Source: CAVXAE01 sp044225565 (GTDB taxonomy: Bacteria > Pseudomonadota > Gammaproteobacteria > Steroidobacterales > Steroidobacteraceae). Taken from it: a stretch of 25,095 nucleotides of DNA. The notes beneath the pieces are model-generated. The model searched no databases. It was not told the origin of the DNA and worked only from the letters and a program-made list of their open reading frames with translations. Position numbers and translations under genes: made by a program. The stretch lies in NCBI GenBank assembly GCA_044225565.1, contig JBGAIL010000055.1, positions 1 through 25,095 on the forward strand, given 5' to 3'. Every line of letters begins with the position of its first letter. Within the stretch, counting starts at the first letter, position 1. Shown here piece by piece: positions 1 to 7,381 of this stretch.

Positions 1-1
1 G

Positions 2-1030
2 GATGGACAGCTGCTGGAAGAGGGTATCACCGAGGCGGGTGCGATCTCTTCGTGGACGGCCGCCGCCACCGCGTACAGCGTGCATGGTCTCGCCATGCTG
101 CCGTTCTACATCTACTACTCGATGTTCGGCTTCCAGCGCGTGGGCGACCTCATCTGGGCGGCGGCGGACCAGCGCGCACGCGGCTTTCTGATCGGCGCGA
201 CGGCGGGGCGCACGACGCTCGGCGGCGAAGGCCTGCAGCACCAGGACGGCTCGAGTCACGTATTCGCCGCCACCATCCCGAATTGCCGCGCGTACGATCC
301 CGCGTTCGCAGGTGAGATGGCGGTGATCCTCGACCACGGCATGCGCCAGATGATGCAACGGGGCGAGGACGTCTTTTACTACGTCACCGCCATGAACGAG
401 AACTACGCGAATCCTTCGCTGCCCGCCGGAGCCGAGAGCGGCGTGATTCGGGGGATGTATCTTTTCAATGGCGCATCGAGGCCGGCGGAGGCCGGCGCCG
501 CTTCAGCTGCGAACGCCAACGAGGGATCGTCGTCACAGCCGAGTGCGCGACTGCTGGGCTCCGGCGCAATCCTCCGCGAAGTCACTGCGGCTGCCGAGTT
601 GCTGAGGAATGACTGGAATCTTGCCGCAGACGTGTGGAGTGTCACTAGCTTCAGCGAGCTCGCGCGCGAGGCGCGCGAAGTGGAGCGCTGGAACAGGATG
701 CATCCGCTCGAAACCCCGCGGCGCAGTCACGTCGAGGAATGCTTGAGCGGCGACGCGCCGATCGTTGCGGCTACCGACTACGTGCGCGCCTATCCTCAGC
801 TCATCGCGTCATACCTCGACGCGCGCTACGTCACCCTTGGCACCGACGGCTTCGGCCGCAGTGACACGAGAGTTGCGTTGCGCGAGTTCTTCGAAGTGGA
901 TCGGCACCACGTCGTGGTTGCGACGCTCGACGCGCTCGCGGCCGAGGGCAGGCTGCAGCGTGATGTCGTCGCGAAAGCGATCGAGCGCTATGGGCTCGAT
1001 GCGACCGCGGGGTCGCCCTGGACGCGGTAG
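2..1030 (+). CDS. aceE: Pyruvate dehydrogenase E1 component, homodimeric type (C-terminal part)
   Basis: The frame is open from the window edge, so the N-terminal, thiamine-diphosphate-binding part lies outside. E1 decarboxylates pyruvate and acetylates the lipoyl group of E2 in the cytoplasmic pyruvate dehydrogenase complex. The visible 342 residues match the C-terminal half of single-chain AceE: an EGITEAGAISSWTAAATAYS stretch, YYSMFGFQRVGDLIWAAADQRARG, GEGLQHQDGSSH followed by TIPNCRAYDPAF, then MNENYANP, and a C-terminal transketolase-like domain starting near LLGSGAILREV. A short Ala/Ser/Asn/Glu-rich insertion (about bases 480-540) precedes that domain. No aceF or lpd gene follows: the next gene is convergent after 25 bases, so E2/E3 must be upstream or elsewhere. 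A paralogue such as MdeB-type E1 cannot be excluded from the C-terminus alone. Confidence 0.95.
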   Translation, partial: DGQLLEEGITEAGAISSWTAAATAYSVHGLAMLPFYIYYSMFGFQRVGDLIWAAADQRARGFLIGATAGRTTLGGEGLQHQDGSSHVFAATIPNCRAYDPAFAGEMAVILDHGMRQMMQRGEDVFYYVTAMNENYANPSLPAGAESGVIRGMYLFNGASRPAEAGAASAANANEGSSSQPSARLLGSGAILREVTAAAELLRNDWNLAADVWSVTSFSELAREAREVERWNRMHPLETPRRSHVEECLSGDAPIVAATDYVRAYPQLIASYLDARYVTLGTDGFGRSDTRVALREFFEVDRHHVVVATLDALAAEGRLQRDVVAKAIERYGLDATAGSPWTR

Positions 1031-1055
1031 ATGGCGTGCCCGATGTCGTCTTCGA

Positions 1056-2300
1056 TCAGTCGATGACCCGCCGCGACGTCCCGAACGCAACCCACACGAT
1101 CGCCCCGATCAGGTTGACCGCCGCAGCGAGCGCGAAGGCGGAAACATAAGTGCCCGTCGTATCGACGAGCCAGCCGGTGACGGCGACGCCGATGATTCCC
1201 GGGATCGTGCCCGCGGTGTTCGTGATGCCCATCAGCACGTCCGCATAGCGGGGCGCGATCTCCAGATGATTGGGCATCATTCCGGACCAGGTGAACGCGA
1301 GCATGCCGAGCGCGCCGCACATCACGAGCAGGCCGCTCATCGTGGAGTCGACGTTCTGGGCGAGGAGCAGGAACGCGCCGGAGCCGAGGAGGCCGACGCA
1401 CTGCATTAGCTTGCGTACCACCGTCAACGAGATGCCGCGGCGTATCAGCCCGTCGGCGAGCGCGCCGCAGACGTTGATCATCACGAACATGGTGAGCCAC
1501 GGTGCCGCGGAGAAGAGCCCCGCTTTTCCGGCATCCAGCCCGAGGGCGCCGTGAAAGTAGCTCGGCAGCCAGGCGAGCAGCAGGTAGAGCACCCAGTTGC
1601 TGCAGAAATGATTCAGGATCAGCGCGACCACGGCGCGGCTCCCGAAGAGCCGGCGCCACGGGACGCCCTCGCGCGCCGTCTTCGCAGGGCCGGTCGAGGC
1701 GAGCAATTCCAGCTCGGCGGCGGAGATTCCCGGATGACGCGCCGGATCGTTGCAGGCAAAACGGAACCAGACGACCGCCCACAGCAGCCCGATGGCGCCG
1801 AACAGATAGAAGACGGAATGCCAGCCCCAGCGCGCGATCAGCCATCCCGTCGTGCCGAGCGCGAACAGCGTTCCCAGGGGAACGCCGCTCAACAGCAACG
1901 AGACCGAGCGTGACCGCTCGGCGGCAGGCACCCAGCGGCTGAAGAGGTTGTACGCGCTCGGGAACATCGCGCCTTCGCCGAGCCCGAGACCGATGCGCAC
2001 GGCGATCAATAATGGCAGGGAGATCGCGGCTGCGGGCGTCAGCAGCGTGAACAGCGACCACCAGGTCACCGCAGCGCCCAGCAACAGCTTGCCGCCGAAC
2101 CGGTTGGCCAGATAGCCGCCCGGGATCTGGAAGAGCATGTAGCCGATGAAGAACGAGGAGAGCACCAGCCCCTTGGTGGTCTCGGACCATCCCAGGGCTG
2201 CCTGCATCGGGATCACGGCGACCGAGAGATTGACCCGGTCGATGTAGCAGATGAACGCCGCGAGGAAGCAGAGCCCGACGAGGATGTGGCGTTTCGGCAC
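1056..2300 (-). CDS. MFS transporter, anion:cation symporter (ACS) type
   Basis: A 414-residue polytopic inner-membrane protein of the length expected for a 12-helix MFS carrier. The N-terminus (helix 1 with CYIDRVNLSVAVIPM) and the helix 2-3 loop (GGYLANRFGGK, a motif-A variant) are typical of the ACS branch, which carries hexuronates, glucarate, phthalate, sialate and similar organic anions with a cation. GLGEGAMFPSAYNLFSRWVP in helix 4/5 is another branch signature. Start is GTG at 2300; no in-frame ATG lies upstream near it. The gene converges with aceE and diverges from the LysM gene (141-base intergenic). The substrate cannot be deduced because no catabolic genes adjoin it. Overlapping minus-strand frames in this interval are shadows. 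Confidence 0.92.
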   Translation of the reverse strand: MPKRHILVGLCFLAAFICYIDRVNLSVAVIPMQAALGWSETTKGLVLSSFFIGYMLFQIPGGYLANRFGGKLLLGAAVTWWSLFTLLTPAAAISLPLLIAVRIGLGLGEGAMFPSAYNLFSRWVPAAERSRSVSLLLSGVPLGTLFALGTTGWLIARWGWHSVFYLFGAIGLLWAVVWFRFACNDPARHPGISAAELELLASTGPAKTAREGVPWRRLFGSRAVVALILNHFCSNWVLYLLLAWLPSYFHGALGLDAGKAGLFSAAPWLTMFVMINVCGALADGLIRRGISLTVVRKLMQCVGLLGSGAFLLLAQNVDSTMSGLLVMCGALGMLAFTWSGMMPNHLEIAPRYADVLMGITNTAGTIPGIIGVAVTGWLVDTTGTYVSAFALAAAVNLIGAIVWVAFGTSRRVID

Positions 2301-2441
2301 AGGCGCGAATTATGGCGCGGCGGGATGGCGCTGTCCGCTGCCACCGTTTATCGCAAAGTCCAAGTCAAAGAATGCTCGACGCGACGGGCGTTCCCGCGCT
2401 AGCCTCCCGCTCCGGCCTCCGTCTCTTCCATCGAGGGTGCC

Positions 2442-2645
2442 ATGGCAAACGAAAACGCGAAGCCGCCAGCGGCGGACAATCCTTATACGCAGCATCACCT
2501 GGTCGTGAAGGGCGATACGCTCTCGAAGATCGCCGAGCAGTACTACGGTGACGCACGGCTCTACCCGAAGATCTTCGAGGCGAATCGCGACCTCTTGAGC
2601 GACCCCAACAAGATCAAGCCCGGGCAGAAGCTGCGTATTCCTTGA
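2442..2645 (+). CDS. Small LysM-domain protein
   Basis: A 67-residue protein that is almost entirely one LysM module (about residues 18-66): HHLVVKGDTLSKIAEQYYGD, then LYPKIFEANRDLL and a closing KIKPGQKLRIP. LysM binds N-acetylglucosamine-containing glycans such as peptidoglycan. This version resembles the C-terminal LysM of YgaU/Kbp-type proteins. No signal peptide is seen, so it is either cytoplasmic or exported by an unrecognised route. A GAGGG ribosome binding site sits just before the ATG. The lipoprotein gene downstream starts 27 bases after the stop, so the two are probably one transcript and may both act in the envelope (inference). Confidence 0.88.
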   Translation: MANENAKPPAADNPYTQHHLVVKGDTLSKIAEQYYGDARLYPKIFEANRDLLSDPNKIKPGQKLRIP

Positions 2646-2672
2646 GTCCCATCGGTCATCAGGAGTCTCGTC

Positions 2673-3248
2673 ATGAAAAGAATCCCACTGTGGTTGGCCA
2701 CGCTCTCGGCCGTGGCGCTGCTCGCCGCGTGCTCGAACATGAAGGAGCCGGCCACCCAGGCCGTGGCCTCCGCCGAAACCTCGCTCGCTGCCCTGAAGGA
2801 TGAGGCGTCCAAGTACGCGCCGGAGGCACTGCAACCGGTGGAGACGCAGGTTGCCTCACTCAAGGACAGCCTCGCCAAGCGGGATTACAAGGCCGTCGTG
2901 TCGGCCGCGCCGGCCGTCACCTCGGCCATCGTCAGCCTGAAGGATGTGATCGCGACAAAGAAGGCGGAGCTGCAGGCGTCCTGGCAGTCCGTGAGCGCGG
3001 ACCTGCCGAAGATGGTCGAGGCCATCCAGAGCCGGGTCGACATCCTCTCCTCCTCGCGCAAGCTGCCGAAGAATCTCGACAAGGCCGCGCTGGACGCCGC
3101 GAAGTCGGGCCTCGAGACCCTCAAGGCCGGTTGGGCCGAGGCGGGCAATGCGTTCAGCTCGGGGAACGTCGCGGAGGCGGTGTCCAAGGCGCAGGGCCTC
3201 AAGGATCAGGCCGCGCAGATCATGAGCTCGCTCGGCATGAGCGCCTGA
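2673..3248 (+). CDS. Putative helical lipoprotein
   Basis: A 191-residue protein with a lipoprotein signal (MKRIPLWLATLSAVALLAAC, lipobox LAAC), so the mature form should be lipidated at Cys20 and anchored in the envelope. The rest is rich in Ala, Lys, Ser and Glu with heptad-like spacing (SAETSLAALKDEASKYAPEA, ETQVASLKDSLAKRDYKAV, SGLETLKAGWAEAGNAFSSG) and is predicted by eye to be largely alpha-helical. No enzymatic motif is visible and I do not recognise a named family. AGGAG stands seven bases before the ATG. It follows the LysM gene closely, which suggests a shared role at the cell wall or outer membrane. Confidence 0.85.
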   Translation: MKRIPLWLATLSAVALLAACSNMKEPATQAVASAETSLAALKDEASKYAPEALQPVETQVASLKDSLAKRDYKAVVSAAPAVTSAIVSLKDVIATKKAELQASWQSVSADLPKMVEAIQSRVDILSSSRKLPKNLDKAALDAAKSGLETLKAGWAEAGNAFSSGNVAEAVSKAQGLKDQAAQIMSSLGMSA

Positions 3249-3264
3249 GCCCGGACACGCGAGC

Positions 3265-3278
3265 GGCGCAAAAGCGCC
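3265..3278. other. Short hairpin GGCGC-AAAA-GCGCC
   Basis: A perfect 5-bp stem with an AAAA loop, 16 bases after the lipoprotein stop codon. It could end the LysM-lipoprotein transcript, but it has no T-tract, so intrinsic termination is doubtful. Confidence 0.3.
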
Positions 3279-3352
3279 CACGCCACGAAAATATAGTCTG
3301 ACGCGGCGCCGGGGCGCTGGATGCGTCCCGGCGCCTGTGCCATCGTCGGCGC

Positions 3353-3847
3353 ATGGAGCCCCTCTCGCGATATTTCCGCAGGATGCGCCATGTGCTGCGC
3401 CGTCGCGGGCGCAGCCGCCAGGAGATCGAAGATCTCATGCAGGACGCGTTCGTGCGCGTCCTCGAATACTGCGAGGCGGGTGCCGAGGTGCGCCAGCCCG
3501 AAGCGCTGCTCGTCCGCACGGTGCAGCGCCTCTCCATGAATTTCGATCGCGACGAGCACCGCGACCTGTATGAGCCCGAGTCCGTCGAGCGGCTGTCGCT
3601 GATCGACCCCGCGCCGCCGCCGGAGGAGCTGGCCGCCGCCGCCGAGCGCATGGAACGCGTCCGGCGCACGCTCGATGCCGTGAGCCCCCGCACCTGCCGC
3701 ATCTTCTTCCTGCATCGACTCGAAGGTTTGACCTACTCCCAGATCGGCCGCGAGCTCGGCATGCCGGCGAGCACTGTGCGCAAGCACGTGGCGCGGGCGA
3801 TGACGGTGCTGTTGAGGGAGATTCCACCGGGAGCCTGCCTCGAATGA
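3353..3847 (+). CDS. ECF RNA polymerase sigma factor, FecI-like
   Basis: A 164-residue sigma-70-family protein of extracytoplasmic-function size. Region 2 is represented by RQEIEDLMQDAFVRVLEY (about residues 23-40). Region 4 is the helix-turn-helix stretch from RTLDAVSPRTCRIFFLHR through LEGLTYSQIGRELGMPASTV to RKHVARAMTVLL (about residues 102-155). Its stop overlaps the next start as ATGA, and that gene encodes a FecR-like protein, so this is the sigma factor of a cell-surface signalling set that should direct transcription of the TonB receptor gene downstream. The ATG at 3353 gives a normal family length, although no strong ribosome binding site precedes it. A TATAGT hexamer lies at 3292-3297 but lacks a convincing -35 partner. 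Confidence 0.93.
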   Translation: MEPLSRYFRRMRHVLRRRGRSRQEIEDLMQDAFVRVLEYCEAGAEVRQPEALLVRTVQRLSMNFDRDEHRDLYEPESVERLSLIDPAPPPEELAAAAERMERVRRTLDAVSPRTCRIFFLHRLEGLTYSQIGRELGMPASTVRKHVARAMTVLLREIPPGACLE

Positions 3848-4842
3848 GCGCAGATCGCCAGGCGGGCCACGACGCCCGGGAGCCTACCGCCGCCATCCTG
3901 GCGGAAGCCGCCGCATGGATCGCCAACCTGCACGACGAAGAGCGGGGCGAGAGGCTGGAAGCCGGCTTCCGGCGCTGGCTGGCCGCGGATCCGCGGCACC
4001 GCATCGCGTTCGAGCGGGCGAACGATCTCTGGACGGACCCGGAGTGCTGGCCCAGGGACGGGCGCTCCAGTCGGCCTGCGCGCCATTCGCGATGGCTGCG
4101 CTCCGCTTCGATGCTGGCGGCCGCGGCCTGCGTGGGAGCGGCGCTGGTGCTCGGCGCGCTCCTGTATCTGCGGCACTCGCAAGTCGAGACGAAGATCGGC
4201 GAGCAGCGCAGCCTCACGCTGGAAGACGGCACCCGCGTCTACCTCAACACCGATACGCGGCTGAACATCGAATACGACCGCCAGGCGCGCCAGGTGCGCG
4301 TGGAGTCGGGGGAAGCGCTGTTCGAGGTGGCTCGGCGTACGGCGTGGCCGTTCGTGGTTCTGGCGGGCGAGAGGCGCATCACCGCGCTCGGCACCACTTT
4401 CATCGTGCGTCGCGACCATCGGCAGGTGTCGGTGATGCTGGTGGACGGGAAAGTGCAGGTTGCGACGCTCGGGCAATCCGTCCGGCGCGAGGTGGAGGGC
4501 GTCGCATCGACCGTGCTCGAGCCCGGAGAGCGGCTCGTCCTCAACGAGCACGGAGGGGTCGAGCGGGATCGTCCCGTCATTGCGAGCGCCACGGCGTGGC
4601 AGCGCGGGCAGGTCGTTTTCGATCGCACGCCGCTGGCACGGGCCGCGAGCGAGATGAATCGCTACAACCCCGTGAAGCTGGAAGTCGAAGGGCCGCTTGC
4701 CGCCGGATTGCTCGTCACCGGCGTGTTTCGCGCCGGAGATTCCGAGAGCCTCGCGCAGGCCATGGCGGAGAGCTATCGCCTGCAGCTGGTGAGCGAGCCT
4801 CTGCGCATCGTGCTGAGGGAGCGGCCCGACACTCTCCGATGA
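3844..4842 (+). CDS. FecR-like anti-sigma / sigma regulator
   Basis: A 332-residue membrane protein that relays receptor occupancy to the ECF sigma factor. The cytoplasmic N-terminal part (AAAWIANLHDEE, then FRRWLAADPRHRIAFERANDLW) matches the DUF4880 sigma-binding domain. One membrane helix follows at about residues 83-105 (SMLAAAACVGAALVLGALLY). The periplasmic FecR domain starts at TKIGEQRSLTLEDGTRVYLN and includes GEALFEVARR and ALGTTFIVRRD. The C-terminal stretch (VFDRTPLARAASEMNRYNPV, then VTGVFRAGDSESLAQAMAES) resembles the STN-like end that touches the receptor signalling domain. It is translationally coupled to the sigma gene by a 4-base overlap, and the receptor gene follows after 73 bases. 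Confidence 0.94.
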   Translation: MSADRQAGHDAREPTAAILAEAAAWIANLHDEERGERLEAGFRRWLAADPRHRIAFERANDLWTDPECWPRDGRSSRPARHSRWLRSASMLAAAACVGAALVLGALLYLRHSQVETKIGEQRSLTLEDGTRVYLNTDTRLNIEYDRQARQVRVESGEALFEVARRTAWPFVVLAGERRITALGTTFIVRRDHRQVSVMLVDGKVQVATLGQSVRREVEGVASTVLEPGERLVLNEHGGVERDRPVIASATAWQRGQVVFDRTPLARAASEMNRYNPVKLEVEGPLAAGLLVTGVFRAGDSESLAQAMAESYRLQLVSEPLRIVLRERPDTLR

Positions 4843-4890
4843 GACCGCGGAGCCAGGCGCGTGGACGCTTTGCCGGGTTCCGCGTGTCTA

Positions 4891-4909
4891 TCTCCTCCAT
4901 ATGGGGAGA
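4891..4909 (+). promoter_or_regulatory. Palindrome covering the receptor gene's ribosome binding site
   Basis: TCTCCTCCATATGGGGAGA is an inverted repeat (TCTCC+CCAT / ATGG+GGAGA) with one bulged T at 4896. The right arm is the GGGGAGA ribosome binding site for the ATG at 4916. In RNA, a stem of seven pairs around an ATAT loop would bury that site; in DNA it could be a dyad operator. The symmetry is seen; a regulatory role is inferred. Confidence 0.4.
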
Positions 4910-4915
4910 GTCGCA

Positions 4916-7381
4916 ATGTCGAAGCCAGTGAGTTCCACCGTCCGGTCCATCCTTGCGAGCCTGACGGTTTCCGCCGCAGTGCTGTATGCCTGCCGGGCCG
5001 ATGCGCAGGCCGTCGAGCGGTTCGATCTGCCGGTGCAGCCGCTGGCCGAATCGCTCAAGGCGATCGGCCTGCAGACCAAGATCAACGTGATGGCGCCGCC
5101 GCGCCTGCTCGAAGGGCTCACCGCACCAGCGGTCGCCGGAGAGATGACCACGGATCAGGCGATGGCACGCCTGCTGGGCAGCACGGGGCTCGAATACTAC
5201 TTCGTGAACGATCGCACGGTGGTCATCCGCCGCAAGGGCGACTCGCCGAGCGCTGCGAACCCGGCGGGCGCCGACGACATCCATCTGGCGCAGGCCGGGG
5301 ACGCGCCGCCGGATGACCTGGAGGAGGTCGTCATCCGCGGAGTCGAGTTCCGCTATCCGGACGTGCAGAGCGCGAGCAAGATGCCGATGGCGGTGAAGGA
5401 CACTCCGCAGTCGGTGAAGGTGGTCACGCAGGATCTCATCGAGTTCGCCGGCATCGGCGAGTTCTCCGACATCTACAAGATCGATGCGTCCACCGGCACG
5501 GCCCACACGGGCGACCACTACCTGCGGCAGTACTATCGCGGCTTCACCGGCAACAGCAGCGGGAACGGGCTGAAGGTCGATGGATTCCGCGCGAGCGACG
5601 AGGTTTCCCTCGACCTCGCGACCTTCGAGCGCTTCGAGCTCGTCAAGGGCTCGACCTCGACGCTCTACGGACAGAACGCCATCGGCGGCACGATGAACGC
5701 CATCTCGAAGATGCCCCGCGCGCAGTTCGGCGGCGAGGCGCGGATGGAGCTGGGGAGCTTCGAGCACTACCGGGCCGACGCCGATTTCTACGGCCCGCTC
5801 GGCGACAGTGGCGATTTCTCCTATCGCCTCATCGGCGCGTGGCAGAACGCGGGCTCCTACATCGATTTCGCGCGGGACGATCGCGTGGTCATCGCGCCGA
5901 CCGTCCAATATTCACCGAGTGATTCCACCTCGATCATCGCGAGAGTCAACCACCAGCGCTTCGATTTTTCGCCTTATTTCGGCTTCGGCGCCCAGTATCG
6001 GGGCGGCGACCCGGCGAACGGCGACAGCTTCCGGATTCCCGACGTCCCGCGCTCGCGTTCCGGAAACGCGCCGACGAACGACGCGCTCAAGGAGGTGACG
6101 ATCGGTCAGCTGATCCTCGAGCAGCGGGTTGGAACCTGGAAGCTGCGCGGCTCGGCGCAGTACGAGTGGACCGAGGCGCGCAACAACGGCATGCTGCTGT
6201 TCACTACGGATCCGCAGGGTTTCACGGACAGTCTCGCGTACGATCGCGAGGTCGACGAGCACGCCTATTCGGGGGAAGTGAACCTCTTCGGCGACGTCGA
6301 ATGGCTCGGCCGCAGCCACACTTTGTTTCTGGGCGCGGATCTCAGCTCGAACGACTGGCATCTGTTCAGCCGGAGCGCCGCCTACGTGGCGGGCGTCGAT
6401 TCGGGCTTCAGCATCCTCGATCCCGACTACGCGCTGCTCGACATTCCCGCCACGCCCGAGGATTACCCGGACCTGTATCGGCAAAGAACCCGCCACCGGC
6501 AATCCGGTGTGACGGCGCAGGCGCTCATCCGTCCTGCCGACAGGCTCACCGTGAGCCTGGGCGTGCGGTACTCGCACGACGTGCTGCGCTCGCGCTGGAG
6601 TTGCTGCACGCCCGCAGACGACTTCGCCAGGGACGACCCCCTGAAGGAGAATGCCTTCACGTACCAGACCGGGGTGACGTATGCGCTGACTCCCCGGCTG
6701 AACGTCTATGCCACCCATGGCACGACGTTCGAGCCGCAGTCCGGTTTCGTCGCCGCAGGCAGTCCCGTGGACCCGCAGGAAGGCATCGCCAACGAGGTGG
6801 GACTGAAGGGGGACGTGCCCGAGCGCAAGCTCTCGTACAGTCTCGCGGCGTTCCACATGGAGCGCACGAACATCACCCAGGACGCTCCCGGCGGCAACTT
6901 CGTGCTGCCGATCGGCACGCAGCGCAGCCAGGGCGTCGAGGTCGATATCCAGGGCGAGATCGTGCGCGGCTGGGAGATCTACGGCTCTCTCGCATGGCTC
7001 GACGCCGAATACGTCGCGGGCGAGTTCAAGGGCGTGCATCCGGCCAATGCGCCGAAGTTCGGCGCCTCGCTGTTCACGAGCTACGAGTTCCAGGAAGGCG
7101 CCCTGCGCGGACTCGGATTCGGCGGCGGCGTGGTGCACAAGAGCGGCCTGAAGACGCGCGATCTCGCCTCGTTCGGGTTCGGCACGCCCATCGACTTCGT
7201 GAACGAGTTCACCGAGGTCGAGCTGCGCGCCTTCTATTCGCTGCGGTCGTGGCAGCTCGAGCTCGCCGCGTCCAACCTGCTCGGCGAGCGGTACTACACC
7301 AATACATTCGAGCGCCTGAACCTGGGCTTCCAGGTGAACCCGGCGCGCCAGCTGATGGCGAACGTGCGATACCGGTTTTGA
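4916..7381 (+). CDS. TonB-dependent siderophore-type receptor with N-terminal STN signalling domain
   Basis: An 821-residue outer-membrane transducer. A signal peptide ends near ADAQA (about residue 31). An STN domain follows (about 34-106: VERFDLPVQPLAESLKAIGL to YYFVNDRTVVIRR), the part that contacts FecR. A TonB-box-like LEEVVIRG precedes the plug (MPMAVKDTPQSVKVVTQDLI, then FELVKGSTSTLYGQNAIGGT). The remainder is a beta-barrel ending in aromatic YRF. The start at 4916 is preferred over the upstream in-frame ATG at 4901 because GGGGAG is correctly spaced before it. The plug wording (DTPQSV, STLYGQNAIGGT) is that of siderophore receptors, but the ligand is not determined. It belongs to the sigma/FecR set upstream and overlaps the amidohydrolase gene by four bases (TTGA). 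Confidence 0.95.
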   Translation: MSKPVSSTVRSILASLTVSAAVLYACRADAQAVERFDLPVQPLAESLKAIGLQTKINVMAPPRLLEGLTAPAVAGEMTTDQAMARLLGSTGLEYYFVNDRTVVIRRKGDSPSAANPAGADDIHLAQAGDAPPDDLEEVVIRGVEFRYPDVQSASKMPMAVKDTPQSVKVVTQDLIEFAGIGEFSDIYKIDASTGTAHTGDHYLRQYYRGFTGNSSGNGLKVDGFRASDEVSLDLATFERFELVKGSTSTLYGQNAIGGTMNAISKMPRAQFGGEARMELGSFEHYRADADFYGPLGDSGDFSYRLIGAWQNAGSYIDFARDDRVVIAPTVQYSPSDSTSIIARVNHQRFDFSPYFGFGAQYRGGDPANGDSFRIPDVPRSRSGNAPTNDALKEVTIGQLILEQRVGTWKLRGSAQYEWTEARNNGMLLFTTDPQGFTDSLAYDREVDEHAYSGEVNLFGDVEWLGRSHTLFLGADLSSNDWHLFSRSAAYVAGVDSGFSILDPDYALLDIPATPEDYPDLYRQRTRHRQSGVTAQALIRPADRLTVSLGVRYSHDVLRSRWSCCTPADDFARDDPLKENAFTYQTGVTYALTPRLNVYATHGTTFEPQSGFVAAGSPVDPQEGIANEVGLKGDVPERKLSYSLAAFHMERTNITQDAPGGNFVLPIGTQRSQGVEVDIQGEIVRGWEIYGSLAWLDAEYVAGEFKGVHPANAPKFGASLFTSYEFQEGALRGLGFGGGVVHKSGLKTRDLASFGFGTPIDFVNEFTEVELRAFYSLRSWQLELAASNLLGERYYTNTFERLNLGFQVNPARQLMANVRYRF

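Noticed and set aside
988..2190. 400-residue minus-strand open frame overlapping the MFS gene
   Set aside because: Frame-shifted shadow of the transporter; lacks hydrophobic helices and is Arg-rich.
4843..4890. FecI-type promoter upstream of the receptor gene
   Set aside because: A CGTGTCTA stretch (4881-4890 region) vaguely resembles ECF -10 elements, but no matching -35 could be defended, so it is not called.
6166..7377. Upstream open frame continuous with the propeller-amidohydrolase gene
   Set aside because: It lies wholly inside the TonB receptor gene in another frame and encodes Arg-rich, non-family sequence. The signal peptide begins at TTG 7378.
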